Below are positions 46,513 through 58,194 of a stretch of DNA of 64,000 nt, piece by piece (position 1 is the first letter of the stretch; each line of letters opens with the position of its first letter). The translations under genes and the position numbers were made by a program. This DNA comes from Diabrotica undecimpunctata (Eukaryota > Arthropoda > Insecta > Coleoptera > Chrysomelidae): assembly GCF_040954645.1 (NCBI RefSeq), contig NC_092803.1, positions 15,625,230-15,689,229 of the forward strand, written 5' to 3'. The notes below the pieces were generated by a model. That model searched no databases and was not told where the DNA came from. It saw only the letters and a list, made by a program, of their open reading frames with translations.

Positions 46513-46978
46513 TATCTTTGAATAACTGCACAAAATTGATAGAAACAATTTAAAAACAATGTGCTCAAAAACGAATTGGAGCTTTCTGTTCGCGAAAATC
46601 AGTCATGCTTCGTGAAACTGACTAAATAATACTGACTTTAATACCACTCACCATTTACTGTCTCACTTTAAGGCAGCAACCTTTGAGAACTTTTGCTGGG
46701 TGAATAGCATTTGTTTTCATTATTTTTCGTAATAGATTTGGGAAAAAATATCAGCGTCCACTTAATTTCAATTTTAATTTTAATACGGCTTCTTTGGTCT
46801 GAAAAGTCTGGTCCAGAGCATTCATAGCATTCTTTTATATAACCACATCACAAACAATTCTAGCCGATTGATCGTATCAGTCTTAGAGTCTAGGTCTCGG
46901 TGTTCAACAAATATAACATTTAATCATTCTTTGACGCAATTTTTGATTTAAGTTGTGGTTACGGAAAAAGATTTCATT

Positions 46979-47275
46979 TTAGAAACGTTGTGCGAGTTGC
47001 TTCAGAAATGAACTGTACTTGATCTGTTTACTTGGGTCTAGTTGTTCTGTAATGTAGCATCCCAGATAATTAAATTTGATAACTCTCTCAATGTTTTGTG
47101 GATCTATCTGTAGGAATGTATTGTCGTGCAGTTGGCGGCTAAATATCATAAATTTTGTACTAGCAACATTTATTTTGAGATCCATTTCTCTTTCTTTAAT
47201 TTTTACGCAATCCAATAACTATTGAAGGCTCTGGATACTGACGAAGAAGGCTACAGTGTCGTCAGTGTATTGATT
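46979..47275 (-). pseudogene. LINE RT palm-to-thumb relic
   Basis: Minus strand: QYTDDTVAFF (altered YADD block), a stop, then MDLKINVASTKFMIFSRQL and NYLGCYITEQLDPSKQIK, ending at 46979. The block order matches LINE-B. Neither end is preserved. Confidence 0.75.
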
Positions 47276-47884
47276 TTCACTGGTGATCTAGCGTCTGAGA
47301 GACGTGTAGCTGTAAGAGCCATAATACAATATACCATCTTTGTGTCTGCATGTTCCTGAGACAGGTCATCGTCAATAGTTTACACCCAAGATTGACAATT
47401 TTAGGCGTTTAGTCTCGCGAATAAGACTTCTAAAATTTCCTAAAGCATAAAGTCTTCTCACATTTCATATGCCAATTCTGACCATGGACTTTGCTATTTT
47501 GAGCCGGTTCGATTCATAAGCCCGGGACAAGGGGCTGACTTTTGTTGTTCTTACCATAGTAATATGCTGGGCTGGGAAATAGTTAACAGTATGGTTTCCC
47601 GTTGCCTTCACTGTTTTGAGTTCAGGCGCCTTTAATATGAAGACAGACGTTGTTTGTAATCATCTACTTACCAAACACTACGTACATGCTTTTCTACTAC
47701 GTCCAAAGAGGCCCTTTCAGAGTGCTATCAGCCGGGCAAACTGACTCCTGTTTTTTTTAGAGGTTTTACTACTCTTAAACTGTCACTGTATTGAAATGAG
47801 TAAGGTTAGGTTAGGTTCAATATAAGTAGGCACTTTTCCACCCTTACACTTGATCTAAGAGCTCCATTGTGGTTCATCCATAAG
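47276..47884. other. No gene recognised
   Basis: Contains a short AGGTTAGGTTAGGTT word near 47803, too short to call telomeric. No coding family recognised. Confidence 0.4.
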
Positions 47885-47911
47885 TTAACCCATTAAAGCC
47901 CACTGGCAACT

Positions 47912-50290
47912 TTGTTGACCATGACTTTTAAAATTTTTAGCACTCACAATTCAACGAATCGGACAGAAAATATGTGTGGAGGGGATTCGAATGGGATTAT
48001 GCATGCTAGTATTTTTATGGAATTTATTATTCCAGATATGTCCGGGGATCTACCGTGTGTCATATACCCTCCCACTGAGGTTGCCAGCGCAGATAAAGAT
48101 GTTGATTCCGATTTATCAGATGGGGAGGTGACTGGTAACGTTAACCATCTTCTTCTTCTTATGGTGCCTATCCGTTACGGATGTTGGACACTAACATGGC
48201 TATTCTGACTTTATTGACTGCTACCCTGAAAAGTCCGGTAGTGGTTAAGTTAAACCATTTTCACAGGTTATGCAGCCAGGATATTCTTCTTCGTCTTGGA
48301 CCTCTTTTCCCATGCACTTTACCTTGAAGTATGGTCCGAAGTAGGTTGTATCGTTGTTCATTGCGCATTATATGGCCCAGGTATTCTAGTTTGCGACGTT
48401 TTATGGTTATGACTAGTTCGCGCTCTTTACCAATTCTATATAGTACTTCTTCGTTGGTAACTCTGTCTATCCAAGAAATCCTCAACATGCGTCTATAGCA
48501 CCACATCTCAAATGCTTCGAGTCTCTTCAGGGATGCTTCAGTTAAGGTCCATGACTCCACGCCATATAAAAGAACGGAGAATACGTAGCATTTTAGTAAA
48601 CGAACTTTTATTTCCAATTTTATATCGTGGCTGATTTTTTTCATTTTGACGAAAGCTGATCTTGCCTTCTCGATCCTTATCTTAATTTCCGTCGATTGGT
48701 CCCACTGTTCATTTAAGTTTGCACCCAGATAACAAAAGTTGGTGATTTGTGTTATAGGTTGTTGGTTAACTAGTAATTGACCAGGTGGTATCCTATTTTT
48801 GCTTATAACCATGTATTTAGTTTTTTTGATGGTAAAATCAAGCCCAAACCTGCTACTTACTTTTGCCACCATGGAGACCGCAGACCTTTAAGACTCTCTG
48901 CAAAAATGACAGTATCATCAGCGTATCTTATGTTGTTCAATCATTCTCCGTTTATAAGTATTCCCTAGTCTATGTCCGTTAGCGCTAGGTTCATAATGTG
49001 CTCTGAATATGTATTGAACAATAATGGGGACAGTATACATCCCTGTCGCACACCTCTTTTTATCTTTATGTCGTCTGTTAACTGATCCCCAGCTTTAACA
49101 GCTGCAGTTTGTTCGTAATAGATGTTGTTTATTATACGGCGATCTCTGCTGTCTAGACTGACCAATTGAATTTAATATTTTCATCAGTTCGTCATGTTTT
49201 ATTCTATCGAACGCTTTCTGGTAATCAACCAAACAGACATATATATCACAATTCACGTCTCTACATCTTTGAAAGAGAACTTGTATTGCGAAAAGTGCCT
49301 CTCGAGTACCCAATGCATCCCTAAAGCGGAATTGTGTGTTCTTCACATAGTGTTAACCATCTACCTGGACGTATTATTCGATCAAGAGTTGATATTACAT
49401 ATGGGAATGATCCTAATTTTGTACAAACTGAAGACGTTGAAATTGTTAATGGAAAATCCGACTCTAATTTAGCAAGCACATCTCAATCTTAACAGGATGT
49501 AGGGATCACCAAGCGCAAACGTAAAACTTCAAATGAACCGAAAAGAACCAAAAAAATCTAACATTCCAATTGTAAGTGCACCAAAATGGTCAAGAGATAG
49601 CCACATTCTAAATTCAACAATTGGTGAAAAAGAAAAATCAAATTTCTACCAAATGCCGAAGATTTTTTGCGTCAACATTTAAAATGCCCATTTGATGCCT
49701 TCATTGCTAATTTCTCAAGACCACTACTTAGACATATTGTGACAGAAACCAACATATATGCCGAACAAAAGCTAAAATCATAATTTCTAAACTTCCGAAG
49801 ATGAAATTCTAACTTTTGTAGGAATAACGCTTTTATCAGGATATCATCCACAGCCATACCGAAGGCTGTACTGGTCACGAGAGACAGAGCAATTAAGCTC
49901 ATTAGTATCAGTTGCAATTCGCCGTAATCGTTTTGATGAAATAATGAAGTATCTGCATCTAGCTAATAATGAAAAAAATGATAATACAGATTCTCTGTAT
50001 AAAGTTCGACCATTATTTGACTTCCTCAAATCAGTTTTTAAACAGATTACACCTGGTAATTATATAAGTATCGATGAGAGCATTATTCCATATTGCGGCA
50101 GACACAGTCACAAATAATTCATTAAAGGAAAACCAATACGCTTTAAATTATGGGTTGCCGCTGGCAAAAGTCTGGGTCCGAACATAACATAGCTTTTACT
50201 GGAACAGTATACCCGGTCAATCACAACGCAAAATGTACATTATATGAATATATGCTGATAGGGTTGAAGTACTGCAGGAACTAAGTATAA
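47912..50290 (+). pseudogene. piggyBac-type transposase, broken and split by LINE-B
   Basis: The N-terminal acidic part (MSGDLPCVIYPPTE, then DSDLSDGEVTGNVNHL) runs to 48150. After the LINE-B it resumes at 49352 with VNHLPGRIIRSRVD. The DDE-like core reads LTFVGITLLSGYHPQPYRRL, YLHLANNEKNDNTDSLYKVR, NYISIDESIIPYCGRH (catalytic Asp in SIDES) and FIKGKPIRFKLWVA. Stops lie near 49494, 49780, 50117 and 50190, and there are frame changes. Non-functional. Confidence 0.82.
48151..49351 (-). mobile_element. LINE family B copy, 11-bp target duplication
   Basis: GTTAACCATCT flanks at 48140-48150 and 49352-49362. The protein runs GTREALFAIQVLFQRCRDV, LVDYQKAFDRI, a frameshift near 49150, GVRQGCILSPLLFN, NNIRYADDTVIFAES, the thumb (YLGANLNEQWDQS), LLYGVESWTLTEA, RRMLRISWIDRVTNEEV, YLGHIMRNE and QGKVHGKRGPRRRRISWL. 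It has two stops near 48965-48940 and a short GAA tail. Confidence 0.93.
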
Positions 50291-50418
50291 ATCATTTTAA
50301 AGTTATAACAGGCTTCTTTCTGGAAATGCTCAATACTGCATACAATGAGACGGTTTCATGGGGACTTGAGCTGCAGACTTTGTAGCAAAGAACCTGAAAT
50401 ACTTTTTGGAGACTACCT

Positions 50419-51503
50419 TCTCTTCTCTTCTTCTTCTTCTTCTTCTCATTGCGCCGTCTCCTTTCGAAGGTTGGCGATCCAAATGGCAATTGTAGTTTTG
50501 GAAACTGGTGCGCGAAAGATCTCTGCGGATGAGCGGTCGAACCATCTCCTCAGGTCTTTCAGCCACGAGTTCTGGCGTCTTCCTACTGATCTTTTGCCCT
50601 GTACTTTTCCTTCCAGTATAACTTGAAGTAATTCATATCTTTCGCCTCTCAGCACATGACCCAAGTATTGCATTTTCCTCTCTTTGATTATTCTTAGTAA
50701 TTCTTTTTGTTTACACATGCGACGAAGTACCTCAACATTAGGAACTCTTTGTACCCATGGAATCCTCAACATTCGTCTGTATATATACATCTCAAAGGCA
50801 TCTATTCTTTTTTCTATTTCAGAGTCCATTGTCCAACTTTCACAGCCATACAGTAAGACAGAAAAAACGTAACATCTGATCATTCAGATTCTAAGCTGTA
50901 GACTAAGGTCTGATCTTGTAAAAAATGTTTTAATGCTCATGAATGTTTTCCTTGCTTGTTCGATTCTTGATAGGATTTCTTTTTTTGGATTACACTGACT
51001 ATTGATATTTGTTCCCAAATATTTTATGGAATTTACCTGTTCTATTATTTGACCCTTGGCATACACCTGTACGTTTATTGGTGTCTTTGAAAATACTAAA
51101 GTTTTAATTTTGGAAACGTTTAGATGTAAACCGAACATTTCGCTGTGGTGAACTACCGCATTTATTATATTTTGTAGTTCTTGTGCGTTGCTTGCTATTA
51201 AGACGGTATCATCAGCATATCTGATATTGTCTATGCTGATTCCGTTAATCTTAATCCCGCCTTGGACCTCGTCTAATGCTTCTCTGAATATAGACTCCGA
51301 ATACAAATTAAAGAGTAGCGGTGATAAGACGCAACCCTGTCTCACTCCTCGTCGGATTTGTATGTCTTCGGATGTTGTGTGCTCTATTTCAATTGTTGCC
51401 GTTTGGTGCCAGTATAGTTCTGAGATAATTCGCAAGTTTTGTTCGTCAACTCCAGTTGTTCTCAGAATTTCGATCACCTTTTGATGGTTAACGCAGAGAT
51501 AAC
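50419..51503 (-). mobile_element. LINE family B copy, 11-bp target duplication
   Basis: GGAGACTACCT flanks at 50408-50418 and 51504-51514. Coding starts at about 51487 (HQKVIEILRTTGVDEQNLRI) and is open to 50446 except for a TGA at 50884-50886. It has RRGVRQGCVLSPLLFN, NIRYADDTVLIASN, YLGTNINSQCNP, LLYGCESWTM, RRMLRIPWVQRVPNVEV, YLGHVLRGERYELLQ and GRRQNSWLKDLRRWF, ending in a GAA tail. One stop over 1 kb marks it as young. Confidence 0.93.
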
Positions 51504-51514
51504 GGAGACTACCT

Positions 51515-51850
51515 ACCAACTGATTTTTAAAACATGTACCCATGTACTAGACCTGTACAAATTGGTACAGGTGTTCACGCCTCCATCCAATTCAAGTTTA
51601 TTTTATGCATTTTTACAACCCGGCAACATAGTAGCGTAGGAAGATATATTAGGCCATATGTGAAGATAAGACGAGTCCCTTAAGGCACCCCAAAGACGAC
51701 AGACAGCACTCAAGTACGAGACGGGATCGGTGACACAGCATTCAGAGCGAGCGGACATAATACTTAATAAGCGTTTATATATTGTATTGTGTAATTCAAA
51801 ATAAAGGCGGTTTTGTTTTCGCACGGAGTTTGATTATTAACCAGCGGCAC
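51515..51850 (+). repeat. LTR-like sequence, tentative
   Basis: GC-richer than its surroundings, with an AATAAAGG word near 51801 and a run reading TTATTAACCAGCGGCACAAG after it. That layout resembles an LTR end and primer site, but I see no second LTR, no TG...CA pair and no gag or pol. Confidence 0.2.
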
Positions 51851-52104
51851 AAGCGAAGTGCATATCAAGCAAATCCAACAGGGTTCCGAAATTCTGGAAT
51901 GAGTAGCATCAATAAATGGAAGATGTACCAATAGACGTTACCTGCAATACAACCAGCTTATAATAGACGGTTTTTGAAAAAAACCCTAAGCTACCGAGCC
52001 CATCATTTCTTTTTTAATTCTTTATAATTTCTTCCATAATCATATTGAATATGAAGCGATTTTAACAAGGTACACTATTGGTTATATCAATTTACTTTCA
52101 ACTT

Positions 52105-52300
52105 CCTATCATCATCATTCTCGCTTTACAAACCCATCTGGCTCCTGGCCCCGTTAATAATTTCTCACAAGTCTTTTTTATCTATCCCCACCCTCAGTCA
52201 AACGCACATTTCGATGTTTTCAATATGGTCACCGATATTTTCAAGGGTTTTCCTCTCTCCCCCTTCTTCTATCAAGAATATTGTGATACTGAACTAATAC
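52105..52300 (-). pseudogene. LINE 3'-terminal fragment
   Basis: Minus strand ends LINGARSQMGL-like coding, a stop, then a short GATGATGAT tail near 52108. The pattern fits a LINE C-terminus, but only about 60 codons can be read, with changes of frame. Confidence 0.45.
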
Positions 52301-52334
52301 TGATAATTTAAATATTGCAGTGCTACCGTTTGGC

Positions 52335-52500
52335 ACCGCATGTAGAAAGAATAATTGGAAAATTGCAGGTTGGTTTCACAAGTAATAAATCGCTCATTGA
52401 TCAAATTTCTTCTCTGGAAAGAGTTTGAGAAAACACATTTGATAAACATAGATACTCACCAGATACTTATAGATTACAAGACAGCTAAAGAAACTGTACT
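52335..52500 (+). pseudogene. LINE RT fingers fragment
   Basis: Reads VGFTSNKSLIDQI in one frame and INIDTHQILIDYKTAKETV in the next, corresponding to the GFRxxRSTxDQI and xxFIDFKxAYDS blocks of LINE RTs. A frameshift separates them. Confidence 0.6.
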
Positions 52501-53539
52501 AAGAGAGGGCAATGAGAGACTTGGAAAGGAATATCAAATTATTTGATAATTTTGACAAATCTAATCATCAAAAAAGTTGGATTTCTTGCAACTTTTATTA
52601 AAAAACCAAATATGGACAATCCCAAAATAATCTCATTGGTATGAGTTCCTTATACGAAAATTAAAAGTGGCACCCCAGTTCTTATTTCTATCAATGGACT
52701 TGGCGTTTGTGAAACGCACGCATTGGCTGGTCCCATTCACGATCTATCAGAAACTGAATATTACTTCCGGTCACTCTCTTGGACATTATTCAACTTAAAT
52801 AAGGTTTTATATACGCTGCACTCTTCTTTTTTGTTGGAACTGGTTTGCCAGTAGTGGTCAGAGACGGACCAACATGTGTTTGATCGGTTGATTAGCCTGT
52901 TAGAGTTTCAGAAAGAATAGTTTATTTCACACGGTTTTCCTCTATAGGTTATAAATTCCCCATTATTTCTTTTGGTATTGACATCTCAGTTCTATAACAG
53001 TCTTCCTGTATGCTTATAGAATTCATGTCCAAATATAAAACGAAACAAAAACACAATACTGGTTTTACGTTCCAAAGAATATCAAAATGATTCGCTGAAA
53101 CATCAGCTTCCTCAGAAGAGAAATTTTAAACTTACTATTTTAATGTGCAAAATAATTTTTATATCTAACGTAGATATTATACAAATTCGCTACCATTCGG
53201 AAGATATGCAAAATTATTCTGCAGACGAAAATAGTTTAAAATTTCTGAGAAAATTCATATTTCAGCAAAACCTATTAATTTGACGATATTCTGTAGAAAT
53301 TAAAAAGCAGTGTCGTGAATTTATATAATTATAATTCACAGCACGTAAATAAATGAGGCGTTTAATTGAAAAAAAAAATTAGTTTCTTTCTCCATCTCAC
53401 TCATTCAATTGTGTAAAAATCCCAGATGTCCGGAGTAAACTACATAAAAGCTTCGGATAGTTTTAGAACAACAGTAGATGTCCAAGTGGTTTGTTGTAAA
53501 AGCAACACTTGTCCCATCTTAGTCCACGGTCATCGTTAA

Positions 53540-55015
53540 CAGTGAATGATCTTGTTCGTAAATAAGACCTTTATCACGCTAAAGCAAGTGCATTTGATGA
53601 TATAAAACGAAACATTAATCATAAATGTCAGCATAGTAATAATGTATCTGCAATAATTTAAGAACTTATTTTCAGGTACAGGCTGAGAGATTTACTTTAC
53701 CTCGAGCAATTTGGGCAGTAGACGATACAATGCCGCTTAAACTCAGGGAACAAGAAATGCGCATAAACCACCTGACTAGCCAGCCAAGCCCAGGCAAGAA
53801 TATGTCGATAATACAGCGTCGAACTATTGGTTGACATCAGGAAAGATGTTTCTCGAGACTGAGGGTTTCCTACTTGCCATTCAGGATCAGATTATTCCAA
53901 CTAAAAATAACACCAATAATTTGCGTGGTAAATACAACGAAAATATCGCTAAGTATAGAGATCTAGAAATACAAATGAAGAGACACTGGAGAATGGAAAG
54001 TACGCAGATAGTACCTATTATTCTATCTACTACTGGTGTTATTCCCCAAAACCTCCTAGCGAACATAAAACAGCTGGGTCTAACTGAACATCTTTATAAG
54101 GCCATGCAGACAGCTGTACTGCTCGTGACGTCCAGATGTGTACGAAAAGTTTTAAGAAATACTCCAGGATACCAAGTCATCTAGGGCTCGATAACACGGA
54201 AAGTCCCACCAGAGCTCAATCCTTTTAATACCGTAGGTATCTGGGATGAGTGAATTTTCCCCTTAGAGGGAGTGTGAGCCGTATAGCTAAATCTGAAATA
54301 ATAATGTATCTGCAATAGCATTCGACTTTATGCAAAATCTTCCGGTACCCAATTTGACTAAAGTTTTCTACAGCAGATAATTTTGGTACTATGTATTTGG
54401 AGTACACGACATCGGAGGCAATAATATCCATATGTATACTTATCAAAAGTAAGTAAGTAAGTAAGTCAAAATAAAGTGACTTTCATGATATTTCATCATT
54501 TGAATGATCATATTCTCGGTAAAATAAATGAAATAATCCGATTGTTGCAAGGGTTAGAATAAAAACTACGTCTTTATCCGATTTTCATATATTCTGATGC
54601 ATCTACTGAAATTAGCATCAGATATAACACACGTATACCCAATACGAGGACATTTATACCTTGCGATAGTGACTTTAGTCTCATCTCTCGTGCAAAAAAC
54701 ATAGTTGTTGATGTTCCAGAAGAATGGGATGATCTTATTCGGCAATCAAGATCTAAACCTTCTCCATGTAAAGTGGTTAATGCTGGGAAAGAAACTGAAT
54801 GGTTCCTTATGAACGAAAATTTTAAGGATTTATTTTTAAAGAATCCCAAATCAAAAATTTCGTTGAAACCAGCAAGAATGTACCGAATATCTGAGCAGTA
54901 TCCTGGACAAGTTTTAATGTGTCATAGTTATCACGGCCCATGGACGTTCCACACCATTAGTGAAAAAACAACACCAAAACAAATAACTCTACCAAATAAG
55001 ACAAAAATAAAATAA
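53540..55015 (+). pseudogene. Putative DDD/E transposase, copy 3, broken
   Basis: Plus strand. Before the nested LINE: HAKASAFDDIKRNINHKCQH up to 53655. After it: VSAIAFDFMQNLPVPNLT (first acidic block FDFMQ), FWYYVFGVHDIGG and MYTYQK at 54318-54450. The SDNC block is missing. Coding resumes near 54640 with a frameshifted GH-FIPCDSDFSLI, then VVDVPEEWDDLI and a C-terminus with KPARMYRISEQYPGQVL and HSYHGPWTFHT, ending at a TAA at 55013-55015. Domain order and motifs match copies 1 and 2. Confidence 0.72.
53656..54298 (+). mobile_element. R4-like LINE fragment with 19-bp target duplication
   Basis: TAATAATGTATCTGCAATA flanks at 53637-53655 and 54299-54317 exactly. Coding includes INHLTSQPSPG, a frameshift, EYVDNTASNYWLTSGKMFLE, TEGFLLAIQDQIIPTKN, then directly NTNNLRGKYNENIAKYRDLE and a helical C-terminus ending at 54184. 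The second part resembles the C-terminal restriction-like endonuclease region of R4/Dong-type LINEs, from memory. The zinc-knuckle and catalytic part between the two is deleted. Confidence 0.8.
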
Positions 55016-55224
55016 GTCAAACAAAGTTTCGCGATCTAATAAAGTTAACTAAATATCTCTAAATGCCTCTTAATAATGAATTTTAATCTAACATCAGAAT
55101 TCAGGGAAACCAAGGACCATATTTTAGTCCTAGAACTGTTTAGCGAGTTTGTACTTATTTTTGCTTAAAATATCAATAAAAATATAAAATCAACTTGTAC
55201 AATTATTTTGATATCCATATTCCT

Positions 55225-55646
55225 TTCAATGAAGGCAGATGAAAATCTCCTGCTTATATTCGAACGAAAGATCTTGAGAAGAATATTCGGTGACATCTGT
55301 GAAAATGGTGTTTGGAGAAGGAGGTACAACTACGAGATATATCACAGATATAAACATATATTTGGTGGTAAAGACGTAGTATCCTTTATAAAAAATAGGA
55401 AGGCTAAGATGGGCAGGACATCTGGCAAGATCACAGCAGAACAACCCTCCTAGAAGAATCCTTATGTCACAACCTGTGGGAAGTAGAAGTAGGGGTAGGC
55501 CAAAACTCAGATGGAGGGATGGTGTAGATGAGGATGGTAGACAAATAGGCGCAGCAAACTGGCAACAGTTGGCAATGGATAGAACTGACTGGCGTAATAG
55601 ACTTTCAATGAATATCTTAGTAAAAGAAAGATTTAAAATAAATTGA
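55225..55646 (+). pseudogene. LINE C-terminal fragment
   Basis: Frame 1 reads ENLLLIFERKILRRIFG, NGVWRRRYNYEIYHRY and a run into KAKMGRTSGK. After a frameshift near 55400 the tail SRGRPKLRWRDGVDEDGR and WQQLAMDRTDWRNRL follows to the TGA at 55644. This is a LINE thumb and C-terminus of the family D/E type; no RT core is present. Confidence 0.8.
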
Positions 55647-55805
55647 AGCTGGACAGTTTTTCTTGATTTGCCATAATTTTAATTTTGGGACAAGTGTTGC
55701 TTCAATTGCATACTATTGAATGAAATGTGGCGAACATATCCATATTCATTGCTATACTTTTCTTAATATCTAGTAGTCTATTTGGTTATCGTAGTTTCTG
55801 CAAAA

Positions 55806-57050
55806 ATCATCATCATCACTGGCTCGACAACCCTTTTTTTAAGGTTGTCATATACTTTTCTATTCCATGTAACTCAGCTTCTGTCTTCCTATTATTCTGT
55901 TTCCTCCTGGCACTTGTTGGGTTGAATATTCACCTCTTTACTTCCTCTGCAACGTTGTTATCAGACGTAACTGAAGATCCTAAGTTCATAAAGTTTCTTA
56001 TCCCCTTAATGTTGTATTTCCCTATTGTTAGATTTTGTAGCTGCCTTATTTCTACGTTTTTAATTGCATAAATATATTTTGTTTTGGCCTGATTGATTTT
56101 AAGGCCATTATTTTGTGTACTTCCTTTTATTTCATTGAACGCCTCTATCATTTCCCTTCTTGACGTTGGGATTATGTCAACATCATCTGCAAACAATAGT
56201 ATTTGCACACTTTTATTAATTATTGTTCCTCGAGTATTGACTGTTGCGTCTCTTATTATAGTTTTTATTGTATCTGGTTATTTGGTCTATTGTTGACTTC
56301 TATCTGTAGAAGCTACATTGGTATTTGACAACGATTTTTTCAGCATGTGGTCTAAGCCTTTCATAAAGGACATTAGGCATTATTTTATATGCTGGCACGG
56401 TAGTTTCCACATTCTAATGCTTGCTTACATCTTCATTATCAGCTCATGAATTGTTTTTAGCCATTTAGTCTCCTTATTCCTTCACTAGCTCCGATGTTAT
56501 TTGATCCGATCCGGATGATTTACTCTTCTTTAATTTGTCTCCGGCTGTTTTAATATTGGCTATTGTTGGTGGACTCTTTTTTTGTTGTCTGCTTGGTTTA
56601 ATGGTATATCAGGGTTTGCCACCCTCCACCCTCCTATCTTCCACAAGATTTTTCTTAAAATGTTCTGACCATTTCCTTAGTATTTATTGCTGTTCTGTTA
56701 ATATATTACGCTCCTTATCTCTACACATCTCATCATTGTTCTCGTTTTGAATTGAAATTAAAAAAACAGAATTCTTTTCTATTTTTGGTCGATTTCTCGT
56801 GAACCTTTTTGTCTCTGTTGGCTAACTTAGTTCTTGAAGTTCTTTGTCCATATTTTTTCTCTTCTGTCTTCAATGTTGTTTATATTAGTTATTTACATTA
56901 CTCCTTTGCTTGTGTGCCCCTATAGCATCACTAAATATGCTCTGTTTTTATTTCTGTTATAATCTGACATTCTTCGTCAAACTAGTCATTTGTTCTTGTT
57001 TTTTTTTGTATATCTTTCATGACTAGTAATTCTTTAGCTACTTATATTAT
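55806..57050 (-). pseudogene. Decayed LINE with GAT tail
   Basis: Minus strand from about 57050: linker with KWKEHFKKNLVEDRR and KKSSGSDQITSELVKE-like blocks, YERLRPHAEKIVVKYQCSF and STIDQI (fingers). The catalytic block LLFADDVDIIPTS is at 56200, then NGLKINQAKTKYIYA and NFMNLGSSVTSDNN. The thumb is mostly lost, and a GATGATGATGAT tail lies at 55808-55822. Block A is missing. Confidence 0.75.
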
Positions 57051-57084
57051 GATATTTCTGCACTCTTCCACTCCTCATTTCTTT

Positions 57085-57850
57085 TTCTTCTTCAGCCTTC
57101 ATTTATCCATTGTTGGACATAGGCCTCATCCAATTGCTTTCACGCTTTTTTATCTTTTGCAATTCTCATCCACTGCTTTTCAGCTATAGCTGTTATATCG
57201 TCTATCCATCTCTTTTTGGGTCTTCCCACGCTTCTTTTTGTTTCTCGAGGTCTCCAGAATGTCACTTTATGAGACCATCTGTTGGTATCTTGTCCTGCTA
57301 CATGTGCTACCCATGGCCATCTCAATGTCGCTATTTTTTCCATGATGTCAGTTACTTTAGTTCTTCGACGTATTTGGGTGTTAGGAATTTTGTCTCTGAG
57401 GCTTTTATTTAACATGGCCCTCTCCATTTGCCGTTGAGTTACTCTTAATTGTTCTGCCATTTTTCTTGTTATTGCCATAGTTTCCAATCCATAAGTTGCA
57501 ACTGGTAGTATACAAGTATCATAGGTTTTTCGTTTTAAGTGTATTGGGATTTTTCTGTCTTTTGAAATGAAGCTCAACTTACCAAAAGTAGGCCATGACA
57601 ATTGTGTTCTTCTTTTAATTTCTAGGGTTTGATTTTCCTTTTCGTTTTTAACTGCATGTCCTAGATATATATTCTGTATTGATATTTTATGTATTGATAC
57701 TCCTTGTATTGATACTAAATGACTCTCATTTATGTATTCATATTTTAGTCTGTTTTCTATTTTGATGTTTTTATTTTCTATATATTCTCTATTTTTGTTC
57801 GTATATTTGAGTCCTTCTACATTGTATAGTTCATGTTTAGAACATCTTTC
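57085..57850 (-). pseudogene. LINE family F C-terminal part, open frame
   Basis: Open from about 57845 (LYNVEGLKY) to 57140. It contains YLGHAVKNEKENQTLEIKRR (thumb), CILPVATYGLETMAITRKMA, RAMLNKSLRDKIPN, LRWPWVAHVAGQDTNRWSHK and VGRPKKRWIDDI, and ends with AKDKKA. The GLETM and H..GQD..RW motifs set this family apart from A to E. A GAA-type tail lies near 57085. No RT core is present. Confidence 0.85.
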
Positions 57851-58194
57851 CTTTTTTATGTTTGAAATTTAAAAAAATTAAAAAACAGTAATACTACTAG
57901 ATTTTTTTGTTTAATTAACGCACTTCAGGCAAATAATGATCAAATTTCTTGCTAAATGGGTTTGATGCACACTCAGTCGATCCTTGTATTTTTGGTTGAT
58001 TATCCTTTCGTTGTTGGGGATATAACACAGAATGAGTCTGAATAGCGTCTGAAACATTTTAAATGGAATACCTAAATTTACGAAGAAACTAAAAAATTTT
58101 ACACAATAGACTGTACAGAAAAATAAATAAAAATATAATATTGATGTTTAATTGTTAAAACAATTTGTTAAATCAAAATATTCTCAGAAAAAAA

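Larger units (their letters stand above)
47885..50300 (+). mobile_element. piggyBac-type element, left end and body
   Basis: TTAA at 47885-47888 is followed by CCCATTAAAGCCC, the target and terminus expected of piggyBac elements. The transposase relic is on the plus strand. I could not find the right end, so the limit given is where readable coding stops. Confidence 0.7.

Noticed and set aside
47495..47530. GGTTCGATTC resembling a tRNA T-loop
   Set aside because: No cloverleaf can be built around it.
47800..47820. AGGTTAGGTTAGGTT as insect telomeric repeat
   Set aside because: Only about three units, which occurs by chance and in many insect repeats.
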